Below are positions 54,001-64,000 of a DNA stretch of 64,000 nucleotides, in pieces. The translations under genes and the position numbers were made by a program. Numbering within the stretch: the stretch's first letter is position 1; each line of letters begins with the position of its first letter. This stretch comes from Acanthamoeba lenticulata (Eukaryota > Discosea > Longamoebia > Acanthamoebidae), in contig NAVB01000092.1 in the NCBI GenBank assembly GCA_002179805.1, positions 18,190 to 82,189 of the forward strand, read 5' to 3'. The notes beneath the pieces were generated by a model that saw only the letters and a list, made by a program, of their open reading frames with translations, ran no database searches and had not been told where the DNA came from.

Positions 54001-57000
54001 TGATCCAGACGATGCAAGTGAGCTCGCCGCCGCCCATTCACGGCAACATCTCGCTCACGTTCGGGACGCTGCGCGAGGACGCGCGGTCGTGCGACGAGAT
54101 CTGGCGCCTGTCGTCGTTCCACATCATGGACGGCGAGGTGCCGGGCGTCATGCTGTTCATCATCTCGCTCCTCGGGCCCACCTACAACGGCGGCTTCCAG
54201 GCCCCGCTGGCCCAGTACCAGACCCACGGCATCATCACGCCTCGCAATCTCGCCATCGCTCGTACGTACCTTCATCACTTTACTGTCTGATCTTCATCAA
54301 CTTACCGGGAACCGTGTCGACAGAGCGAGTGGACAAGGGCGGCTCGGCGATTCTGGACTTTGAGAACACGGGCCAGTGGTTCCCCGTCCACCGCCGCGCC
54401 ATGATCTTTACCCTCACCGCCCGCGACCTCGTCCACATGGGTTCGTCCTCCTTCAGGGCCTTCAAAAAGATTGTTGAAATTCCAAATATGTGGAGAATGA
54501 AAACCTTAAGATTCCTTGAATATTTTACGTGCAGTGGGTCGAGCGCGAGTCAACCTGCTGATCGAGGGAGCGCACGTGTACCAGCCCCTCACGCTGGTCC
54601 ACGCCATCCAGTCCGTGGGCAGCGTCGGCACCCTCCTCCTCTTTGTCGCGCACACCAAGGTGCGCCCCTCCCCCCTTTTCTCTGTCGACACTCGAGCAAG
54701 CCTGGACCTGGACAAGTGTCGACACATGAACGACGAGGCTCACGCGCGACCGGGCGGGGGACAGGACGCGCGGGAGCTCGAGTTGGCGCTCAAGCTGGTG
54801 CGCGAGCTGGTGTCGCACAACGCGATGCTGTCGCGCGCCATGGAAGAAGAGATCCCGACGGGCGAGGACGCCGACGGCCCGCGGTTCAACGGCTACCAGC
54901 TCCTGGCGCACCTGCTCCACACCCACCGCGACCTCCTCACCAACGACATCCTCGAGGTCGTGTTCGAGTGGGTCGGCATCGGTCTCAAGCAGCAGCAGAA
55001 GCAGGCCGGGCGCTCGTATCGTGTCGACAGCAATGCTAAGCCCGCCGCTGCCGCGGACGCCAGCAGCGAGCGCGAATCGCGCAACAAGGAGCGCCGCGAC
55101 GACCGCCGGGCGGCCGACAACGCCGACGCCGTCGCGGGCGGCGTGCTGGCCAACCCGCTGGTGCTGCGGCACGTGCTGCTGGAGCTTCACTTGTGGAACA
55201 GCTCCGTGGCCATGCTGCAGCGCGTGTTCCAGCGCGTGGGCGGGCTCGTCTCGACGGCCAACGTGCACCACAAGTTCAACCTCTATCGGCTGCGCGAGCT
55301 CGACATCCTGGCCACGCTGTTTGGCATCATGGCCGACCCGAGCACGCCCGAGGCCATCGTCCCGCACGCGGTCGACCTCGCCCGGCAGGTCATCGCGCTC
55401 GACGTACGCGCGGGCGACCTGCAGCAGCTGGGCGACGTGCTCCTCCAGACCATCGTCAACGTCGACGTCCGGCGGGCCAAGGCCAGCTACGAGGTCACCA
55501 TGGCTCGCGCCAAGCAGTCCGTCTCGCAGCCGAGCTCCCCGCGGGGCGACCACGACGGCCACCATCGGTCGACCAGCCCGCGCGGCTCGCTGACGGCCTC
55601 CATGCCGCCGGCGGCCTTCACCGCCGCCCGCGGCTCGGCACCGCCCGGCGGGGCTCCCAGCGCCGGGCTGGGCTCGTCCGGCTCGCAGACGGGCGCGACG
55701 ACCCGCGGGCTGGTCATCCGCAACCACCTTCTCCAGATGCTCATCGAGCTCATCGCCCAGAACTGGGCCGACTCCAAGATCCGCGTCTTTACCGACGTGC
55801 GTCTCCGCCTCCGCCTCCGCCTCGACGCGCGTCCAAGCTCAGTCCGCAACAAAACCTCGCCACTAATCATGATTCTACAGGTGCTGACGGTCGAGTGGCT
55901 GATGCACTTCATGAACGGGTACATGCACGGCTCGTCGATGGTGCTGGCCGTCAAGCTCGTGTGCATCCTCTATCAGGCCTCGCTCGACTTCCAGAGCGCC
56001 TTCCGCACCCAGAACGGGTTCGTTGTCTGCCCCCTCGTTGGCCCTCTTTACAGTGTCGACAGCTGACTTTGCGCTTGTTGCTACAACGTCGACAACAATG
56101 ACGATTGCAGATTCCGGGTGGTGCAGCAGGTCGTGGTGCACTACAGCACGTGCGTGGACATCTACTACGCGCTGTTCGCGCTGCTCGTCGGGTGCCCGAT
56201 CTCGCGGCTCAAGAAGTTGGCGCCGGCCGCCTTTGGCCAGGAGGCTCTCGCGGACATCGTCCAGGCCTCCAAGCAGATGGTCGTGTGCGGCGAGGCCATG
56301 ACGCTCATCTTGGCCATGCTCAAGTCCAACATCGAGCTCTCGGGCGGCCTCACCGTCGAGCGGCGCGACGGCGAATACGACCTCATGACCCTGTCCTCGG
56401 CCGCCGCTGCGGCCGCGGGTCCGCTCACGCGCGCCTGTCTGGCGGTCAACCGCGAGGAGCCTTCGGAGGCCTTCCACGCGACCATCCTCCAGTTCGTCCT
56501 CTACCTCTTTGACTGCTGCATCAACTTCCAGGTTCGTTCTCTGTCCCTCATAGCTCTGTGGCTGACGTCAGCCGCCCTCTTAACTGACGATTGTTGGGGC
56601 CGCGATGGGCAATTGTGCAGCAATTGTGCGCGTCGCCGCCGTTCCTGTCCAGGCTGGTGGACCTCATGTTCCCGCAGGGCGTCCTGGCGGCCACCATCAC
56701 CGACCAGCTCCTCCTCACCCACGTACGCGCCTTGTTGTTGAACGATGACGATGGTGATGACGATGTTGACGATGACGATGCTGATGGACAAGCAGATGAC
56801 GGCCTACATGGAGCTCATTTTCACGCTGCTGTCGCGCACGATGGACACGGCCCTGCGCGCGATGGCCGACGGCCACACGGTGCTCAACAACATCTGCGAG
56901 GCGGCGCCGAGCGCGCGGGACGAGCGCGAGTTGATGGCCTACCAGAACCAGGCCCTGTGGACCATCCTGGCCTACCTCGACAAGGCCGTGACGCCCGACC

Positions 57001-60000
57001 AGCTCGAGGAGAACGCGCAGCTGGCCACCAACATGGCCTACTTTTGTTCGGCGCTGGTCGACCAGGTCGAGCTGCAGGCCTTCCCGGCCGGCAAGTACCG
57101 CGTCTTCAAGTTCATCATGAAGTACCTCCGCCACATCACCACGCCGCCTGCTGGTACGACTGTCTGTCTTTTTAGTTTTATTTCATTTATGAAGAATTTA
57201 ATGTTGAAAATGTTAAAAATGTTAAAAATGGCAGGAACGCGAGGGCAATCCAGCGCCAAGGTGATCCGCGAGGCGCACCGGGCGGGCAACCGAATCACGG
57301 TCTACCTCCTCCGCGAGAGCCAGGCGCAGACCGACGAGCTTCTCCGTGTCCTCACCAAGATCGTCAACCACCAGGCCGTCATTATCGCCGGTTCAGCTCC
57401 ACTTTTATTAATTGATGATTTCTTGATTCCTATTTTACAATTTTATTTCTTTTGTGATGACGCACAGAGACGAACAACGAGAAGGAATTCCTGAGCTACC
57501 TGTGCATGGCGCTGCTGCCCCACTTGGTCCACGACAACCAGCAGATCGCGCGCCTGTGCTCGCAGCTCTACAAGCTGCTCCTCCTGGCCAAGGAGCAGTT
57601 CATGCGCGACGTCCTCGTCAGCCGCCTCCAGGGCGAGGTGGTCGACCTCCGCACCAACGGCTTCGAGCTCCTCCTCTCCGTACGCTGCCGCAAGCTCCGC
57701 GCCCATGTTCATGATGATGAACAGGATGATGATGGTGGTGATGATGTTGATGTTGATGTCGATGATCGTCGTGATGATGGTGCAGGATGTTAACAAGTTC
57801 AACTTCTGGATCGCGAGCGCCCACCCGATGGTGATGCGCGTGTTCAAGGTCCTGCTCAACAAGAACGCCAGCACCTTCACCCACAACGAGCAGCAGCACG
57901 TCGACACCATCTCCAAGTGCGTCGCCGCGCGCCCATCGAAAGTGCACTTTGTCCGTTGCTCGAAACTCACATCTGTTCTTTTAAAAAACGTCGACAAATT
58001 CGCCACAGGCAATGGAAGAAGAGGCGTCTGTCGATGGTGTCCAAGTACGAGAAGGCCGTGCAGGCCGAGATCATCCACCTCTCCAAGGTCGACATGGCCC
58101 GCCGCACCGCCGCCGAACGCCTCATGGTGCTCCTTTCTCCACTCTGTCGCTTTCGCTCTTTCTTTTTCGCTTTCGCTTTTTGCGTGGAATGATAACCCCA
58201 GCCTGTATGTACGTTTGGCGACGGCGTCAGACCAAGGGCTGCGGGAATGTGTACCTGAGCGCGTGGCAGCAAGAGCGGTACCAGGAGGTGGTGGCCCACT
58301 ACTGGCGGCAGCTCTACCGGTCGCGCTACCTCTACGGCGAGACCTCGCTTTGGCTCCCGCTCCCCGCCTCGCCACTCGACAAGTGGCGCCTCGACGAAAC
58401 CGAAGGGTATATCCCATTCTTTTAATTATATTTATTATTTTTTGAATATAATAATTTAATTTTAAAAAAATTCTTGGTTGCAGGTCGAGCCGGATGAGGA
58501 AGAAGTTGCAAAGGAATGAAGATTTCTACCAGCACTACCCTCACCTCGAGCCGGGCAACAACCTCGTACGATCCTCGGCACACAAAGGTCCCCCTTGTGT
58601 TTGGAAGGTGCTGACGTGGCGTGACGTGTGAATGGGACCTCAGTTGCCGACGAGCAAGGACACGCGCGAGTTCTTGGCGAAGCTTGCCCCGCTGCCCAAC
58701 TACACGCACACGCTGACGGTCATTCGCGCGGCCGTCGAGTCGCCGCTCTCGCCTGAGCCCCTCCACAAGGGCCGGGCCCAGGCCCAGGCGAACGACAGCA
58801 ATCCGTTTGAAGACGCCGAAGACGCTGGAAAGAGCGCCAAAGGCGACGACGGTGAAGACGAGGAGAGCGAACGTGTCGACGATGACGAGGACAACTCGGC
58901 GAGCTTGGCCACCCGGCCTCCCCGACCCCTCTCTGGTATGTTAGTTCTGTTATGGAATGCGAAGTATGTACTGATGTTTTGTGTGGGGTGTGCTTGGAAT
59001 TGTGCAACATTCTAGCGCGCGGCAGCAGGAAGCTTGAGGTGCTCGCGGAGAAGGAAGAGGAGGAGGAGAGCGAGGAGGAAGTCGTGGACCCCGTGCAGGC
59101 CAGCATGGACGAGATCGATGTCGAGTTCCAGCCCATGGCCGTGCCCGAGGGCGTCGAGGACAAGAGCATCGACAGCCTCGTCGCGCGCCTGCTGGCTCCA
59201 GGCGACATCCTCTCGTTGGCGCCCGATGAGCTCTTCCTCTGCGCCCGCGTCTGCGTCGCTGGCCTCATCAGTACGTCTGGAATGTCGAGAATGTTGTGGT
59301 GGTCACGGTCTGATGAAAATATGGAATGTGTGGCATGCAGAGGGCGTATTCTTGATCGCCAACAAGAACTGCTACATGATCGAGAACTGCAGCATCGGGA
59401 CCAACCGCCACATCTACCTCCTGCCCGACCGGCGGCCCAGGCGCGAGCGCCTCCTGAAGCCCTTCATCCCGGTCCTCCACCGATGGGGCTACGAGGAGTT
59501 CAAGGAAGTGATCGGCCGCAAGTTTTTGCTGCAGCCGCTGGCCATGGAGTTCTTCTCGCTCAGCGGCGCCACGCAGTTCCTCATCTTCTCCCTGCACGAG
59601 CGCGACGCCGTCCTGCGGCGGCTCACCACCATCGTCAACGCGCTCAAGCCGCCCAGCGACGTCAAGAAGGTGCCCACGCCCATCGGGCTCGACCTGCCCC
59701 TCACGCCCGTCACCCGCCGCGCCTCCATCGATGGCACGTCCTCCTCCTTCCTCTTCACCATCATCATCGTCTTTATCTTCTTCTTCATCATCATCATCTT
59801 CATCTTCTTCATCATGTTCATCACCTTCATCGTCGTCATCATGTGTGCTTGGTGGTGCCGAGCGCAGGCGGCGACCGTGAGACGTGGGGCTCGATGGCCA
59901 AGGCCGCGGCGGGCCGGCTCAAGAGCTACGCCAGCGGCGTCGACCCGCTCAACGAGGCCAACGTGCTCTCGTTGTGGAAGAAGACCGCCATGCAGCGGTG

Positions 60001-63000
60001 GGTCGAGGGCGAGATCTCCAACTTCCAGTACCTCATGGTAAGCGGTCCTCTTTCCTTTCATATTTTGAATTCCTTGCATGCTTGGTGACTCATCACTGCA
60101 TTATTGGCCTGGTGCAGCACTTGAACACGCTGGCCGGGCGGTCGTTCAACGACCTGTCGCAGTACCCGGTCCTGCCGTGGGTGCTGGCCGACTACACGTC
60201 GCCAGAACTCGACCTGGACGAGCCGCAGACCTTCCGCGACCTCGCGCGGCCCATGGGCGCCCAGGCCCCGGCCCGCGCCGCCAAGTTCCAGGAGCGCTAC
60301 GACGAGTGGGACGAGTTTGACAACGAGGGCGTGCCCAAGTGGCACTACGGCTCGCACTACTCGTCGGCCGGCATCGTCGCGCTCTTCCTCATCCGGCTGG
60401 AGCCCTTCACCCAGCACTACGTGCACCTCCAGAGCGGCCGCTTCGACGTTCCCGACCGCATTTTCTGCAACATCCAAGCCTCTTGGTCCCTTTTCCCCCT
60501 GTTCCTCACCGATCACATTCCTCACATAACTCACTGGGCCGGCCGCTGCAGGGAGTCGGCCTCGGGCTCGGCGGGCGACCTCAACCTGTCGGACGTGCGC
60601 GAGCTCATCCCTGAGTTCTTGTACGCCGCCCAGTCTTGCCCCACCAACAACGCAGGGCTGTGACCAGCGCCTGACGTTTCGTGCGTCTGTGTGGTCCATG
60701 CGCGCAGCTACCTGCCCGAGTTCCTGGCCAACAAGAATCGGTTCAACTTTGGGCACAAGATCACGGGCGAGGAGATCGACGCCGTAGGGCTGCCGCCGTG
60801 GGCCAAGGGCGACCCGCACCGCTTCATCGCGCTCCACCGCCAGGCCCTCGAGTCGCCCTACGTCTCGAGCCACCTCCACGAGTGGTGCGCCGCGCATGAG
60901 CTCATGCTGACGTGGCACGCGCCCTTGCTGACGTCATCATCGTGTTACTTGGCCAGGATCGACTTGATCTTTGGGCATAAGCAGCAGGGCAAGGTGGCGC
61001 GCGAGAGCCTGAACGTGTTCTACTACCTGACCTACGAGGGCGCGGTCGACATCCGCAGCATCGAGGACGTCGACCGGCGCAAGGTCATGCTCTCGCAGAT
61101 CAACAACTACGGCCAGACGCCCACGCAGCTCTTCAAGAAGCCCCACCCGCGCCGTCGCGTCGCCGCGCCGCCGGCGTCGCCCCTCCGCCAGGCCCACCTC
61201 TGGGAGCCCTTCATCTTTGCGGGTACGCGAACTCTTTCGGGAACGTTTCGAATTGCGTTTCGCTTTTATTTCGAAAGAGTTTTAAAACGATTTGGTGTGT
61301 GTAAAAACAACAATACAGAGGCGAGCGGCGCGGTGGGCGCGATGTCGGTGGGCGCGGACGGACGGGTGATGGTCCTCCCGCCCTACAAGGCCTTCCTCGG
61401 GCGCGACACGGCCAAGTGCCTCGCGTGGACCCGCTCCACTGCCACCGTCCGCCTCGTCGCCCTTTCCGCCCACGCCAAGGTTCGTCCTGCTACATTTTTT
61501 TTTGTTTTTTGTTTTGTTTTTTGTTTTACAAAACGTTCTGAAACGATTTCTTGGCCACCAAAGACGTTCAGGGCGTGGGAGAACCTGGTCGGGTGGGGCG
61601 AGCTGTTGGCCCTGACTCTGACGGAGGACGCCAAGTACCTGCTCACCGCTTCCTCCAACACCGTACGCTCTTTCCCTACGTCCCCATGATGACGTCATCA
61701 TGCTTACGTGGCCACGACGTGTCATGCTGACGTCGGCACGACGTGTCTCGGCCCTCCCCAGGTGGTGTCGGTGTTCCGGGTGGAGCGGACCGAGGACGAG
61801 CCGCAGCGGCTGGGCAAGAGCAGGGATCCTGCCGCCCACCAGAGCGCCGCCGCCGCCGCCGCAAAAGGCGAGTCGGGCGGCAGCTCTGGCGTCTACGAGC
61901 TGCGCCACGTCGGCGACCTGTTTGGCCACCGGGAGGCCGTCACTCACATCGCCGCCTCGCGCCTCCACTCCCTCGTCGTCTCGGCCTCAGCTGTACGCCC
62001 CCTCCGATGTCGTACACACACACACGCGCGCGCTAACCGCACACACGCGCGCGTTCGTGCGGGACGACACACGCACACACGAACGCAGGACAAGAAGGTG
62101 ATGGTGTGGGACTTGCTGCGATTACGGCACGTGCGGACGCTGCCCGCCCAGGCCCGGCCCATCACCGCCCTCAAGATCCAGCCTCTCACCGTACGCCACA
62201 CACGCGCGCTCGCGATCACACGCGCGCGCGACTCACGCACACACGCACGCACACACGCGCGCTCCCAGGGCAACATCGTGGTGTGCACGGACCGGGAAAT
62301 CACGCTGTGGAGCGTCAACGGCGACCTGGTGGCCTCCAACGGGAGCCTCCGGCCGACGGAGCCCATCACGGCGGTCGAGTGCGGCCACGGGCAGGAGTGG
62401 GAGCCGCACAACATGGTCTACGTCACGGGCCACGCCGACGGCTCCATCGAGTTCTGGGGCGCCGTCGAGGACCAGCTCTGCCGCCTGCAGCGCTTCGGGG
62501 CGCCCACGGCCCAGTCGCCCGTCACCGCCCTCTACATGCGGCCGTGCGTCCATCTCCTCGCCCGCGCGCGTGTGTGTGCGGCTCTGGCTCACCGCACACA
62601 CGCACACACGCACACAGGGACGACAAAGCGTTGTACAGCGGGAACGCCACCGGGCAGGTCATCCTGTGGTCGTCCGAGGAGGAGCTCGAGGCCGAGCGGG
62701 CCAACCGCAACAAGGAGATCTCCACCTCCATCGCGCGGTACACGCGCACCGCACACGCGCTCGCGCCGCACACACACGCGACTCACGCACACACGCGTGC
62801 AGGACGCCGTCGATCGAGACCGATGGCGGAGGCAGCGGCAGCGGCGAGGCGGCGGGCAGCGTTGGCGCCGATCGGGCGATGACGCCGCGACGGGTCACGT
62901 CGTCGGGCAGCGGGGCTGCGGCTGCACTTGCGGCGCAGGGAGGCGCGCGGGTGGACATCTCGCCCCTGCGCAACCTGGCCCGAACCACGACCTACCTGCC

Positions 63001-63037
63001 CAGCCTGCCCTCCTTTGGTGCCGGCTGGCGCAGCTGA
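48937..63037 (+). CDS. Large BEACH/WD40 protein, LvsA/WDFY3 type
   Basis: About 48 exons, roughly 3,400 residues. Order: helical/armadillo-like N-terminal half starting [15 protein letters not shown]; LamG/ConA-like domain at 53076-54460 ([42 protein letters not shown]); long helical middle (54765-58600); PH-BEACH at 59040-60038 ([36 protein letters not shown]); BEACH at 60120-61221 ([73 protein letters not shown]); WD repeats 61320-62755. Ends after a Ser/Gly tail at 63037. LvsA-class proteins act in contractile vacuole/endolysosome control and cytokinesis; WDFY3/ALFY adds a C-terminal FYVE domain that I do not find. Several introns use GC donors. Start could shift if an upstream coding exon exists. 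Confidence 0.9.
50973..51076 (+). repeat. (CCG)n tract inside a BEACH-gene intron
   Basis: This intron runs from GTCCTCTACTG to GGCCACAG and contains an almost pure GCC/CCG run from about 50985 to 51021 (12 units). It is a microsatellite in a functional intron; both flanking exons are in frame. Confidence 0.75.
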
Positions 63038-63115
63038 ACAGAGTAGACCACTCATGAACATTTTTATTTATTTGTTGCTTTTTTTTGGCATGTGGTCTAC
63101 TCTGTTCAGCTGCGC
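63028..63115. repeat. Perfect 24-bp inverted repeat over the BEACH stop codon
   Basis: Arms 63028-63051 and 63092-63115 are exact reverse complements (inner part CAGCTGAACAGAGTAGACCA and TGGTCTACTCTGTTCAGCTG) around a 40-base T-rich loop. The left arm covers the last codons and stop of the BEACH gene; the right arm lies 38 bp from the stop of the convergent gene. A transcript could form a long hairpin. Confidence 0.9.
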
Positions 63116-63152
63116 ATGTTGCTCTTTGGGATCACGTGGGTCAAAGGCTGCC

Positions 63153-63967
63153 TCAATCAGCCTCCTCCTCGTACCCGTCGTCGTCGAGAGGGGCAAGGAA
63201 GCGGGCGAAGAGCTCCTCCACGGGGTCGCGATGGAACCAGGCAATGGGCTGCAGCCCGTCCTGTTGTGTGTTGTTGTTTACGCCATGTTTGGTAAACAAG
63301 AACGACGTCGCCGTCAACATACAAAACAAACATACCAGCACGGCCTCGCGGCACACAACACGCAGCACATCATAGCGCGTGGCTGGGCCCAGCACGCAAA
63401 GGGCGAGCGTGACGGCCATGCGGAGCGCGTGATGCTTGCTCGCTTCTTCGCTTTCCCCGTCAGCACGCAGCTGCAGCTCTCGTGACAAACAGGCAAAGAA
63501 GCCGCCATGGGGCGCATGGAGCAGAACGTCCCTGCCATTCTCCTCCTCGTCCAACGTCCGCCCGTAGTCGAGCACGGTCATGGTGCCCACGTCCTGCCCC
63601 TCTTGCTCGCGGGGCTTGGGCAGCCCGAAGCGAGCTGCCACAAGCGGACAGTCGGTCGAAGCGACAAGCGTCAGGTAGCAGGACGTCTCGCCGCAATGGT
63701 ACAAGTCGTACACGGGCGCACTCATCGTACACTCCACGCGCAGCACGCCGCCGCAGTCGTTGACGGCCAAGCGGACGGCGCCCTTGGCGCAGAACTCGGT
63801 CTCGCCCTTTTCGTGGCGCTGGCCCGTGCCGGCGAGCGTGGCGGCCGTGGCCCAGCCGCCCAAGACGCGGGCCTGCAAACGCCGCACGGCAGCCGGGTCA
63901 ACTGCGTCGAGCTCGGACGCGACGCGCATGATGCACGGCTGTTGCAGGTAGTGCTGCAGCCGTTTGA
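63153..63967 (-). CDS. Unknown protein, C-terminal part (runs off right edge)
   Basis: Two exons are supported: 63336-63967 and the final 63153-63260 (36 codons, stop at 63153-63155). The upstream acceptor (AAACGCAG at about 63968-63975) shows that earlier exons lie beyond the window, so the N-terminus is missing. Frame reads VKRLQHYLQQPCIMRVASEL, LARVLGGWATAATLA-like helix, GAVRLAVNDCGGVLRVECTM, VYDLYHCGETSCYLTLVAS, a possible beta-rich domain, then ALRMAVTLALCVLGPATRYD and GLQPIAWFHRDPVEELFARF. I do not recognise the family. Convergent with the BEACH gene, 115 bp apart. Confidence 0.65.
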
Positions 63968-64000
63968 CTGCGTTTGGTTTGGTTTTGTTTTTTTTTTTTT

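Noticed and set aside
54525..55727. 400-residue minus-strand frame opposite the BEACH gene
   Set aside because: Antisense shadow of a long GC-rich exon (54765-55798) whose sense strand has conserved helical sequence and splice phases.

Overview
This is nuclear DNA from a compact, GC-rich, intron-dense eukaryote, most likely a free-living amoebozoan of the Acanthamoeba type. I infer this from the family mix (LvsA/WDFY3-type BEACH protein, OSCA/CSC1 channel, longin R-SNARE, Vps4, GATA finger, IPK1), from short introns (about 55-130 nt, donor often G|GTNCG), and from long Ser/Asp/Gln/Gly tracts in coding exons. No bacterial operon, CRISPR array, rRNA or recognisable transposon was seen. Exon models were built by hand from reading frame and splice signals. 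For the 15 fully summed multi-exon genes the joined exons are an exact multiple of three; the BEACH gene was joined by frame only.

Layout, left to right. 1-1.6 kb: edge-truncated ASCH plus leucine-rich-repeat protein (-). 1.9 kb: tRNA-Pro(AGG). 2.2-3.1 kb: VAMP7-like R-SNARE (-). 3.5-4.0 kb: coiled-coil protein (-), divergent from a 19-exon OSCA/CSC1 channel (+, 4.1-8.7 kb). 8.7-10.1 kb: gene-poor. 10.1-11.4 kb: F-box protein (+). 11.5-12.3 kb: NME6-like nucleoside diphosphate kinase (+), convergent with 6-pyruvoyl-tetrahydropterin synthase (-, 12.3-13.1 kb). 13.2 kb: acidic tail-anchored, Tom22-like protein (+). 13.8-18.3 kb: HMG-box/dual-specificity-phosphatase/SANT-like fusion (-). 18.8-20.9 kb: unknown membrane plus coiled-coil protein (+). 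21.1-24.0 kb: kelch-BTB protein (+). 24.1-25.6 kb: mitochondrial carrier (-), divergent from Vps4 (+, 25.9-27.7 kb). 29.2-30.3 kb: intronless class 3 lipase (+). 31.0-35.5 kb: adenylate kinase fused to an mRNA capping guanylyltransferase with a long low-complexity tail (-). 35.8-39.8 kb: M1 aminopeptidase (-). 39.9-42.4 kb: inositol-pentakisphosphate 2-kinase (-), divergent from a PPR protein (+, 42.5-45.3 kb). 45.9-47.0 kb: universal-stress-like protein (+). 47.5-48.5 kb: GATA zinc finger (+). 48.9-63.0 kb: about 48-exon BEACH/WD40 protein (+). 63.2 kb to the right edge: unknown protein (-), truncated by the window.

The genes form no single pathway, but membrane traffic recurs (R-SNARE, Vps4, BEACH protein), as do mitochondrial functions (carrier, Tom22-like, PPR) and nuclear regulation (HMG-DSP, GATA, capping). 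Neighbours often start head to head within about 65-255 bp, implying shared bidirectional promoters. The most unusual items are the adenylate kinase-capping enzyme fusion, the HMG-DSP-SANT fusion, repeated TGACGTCA palindromes sitting mainly in introns, a set of GC-AG introns, and a perfect 24-bp inverted repeat over the stop codon of the BEACH gene.
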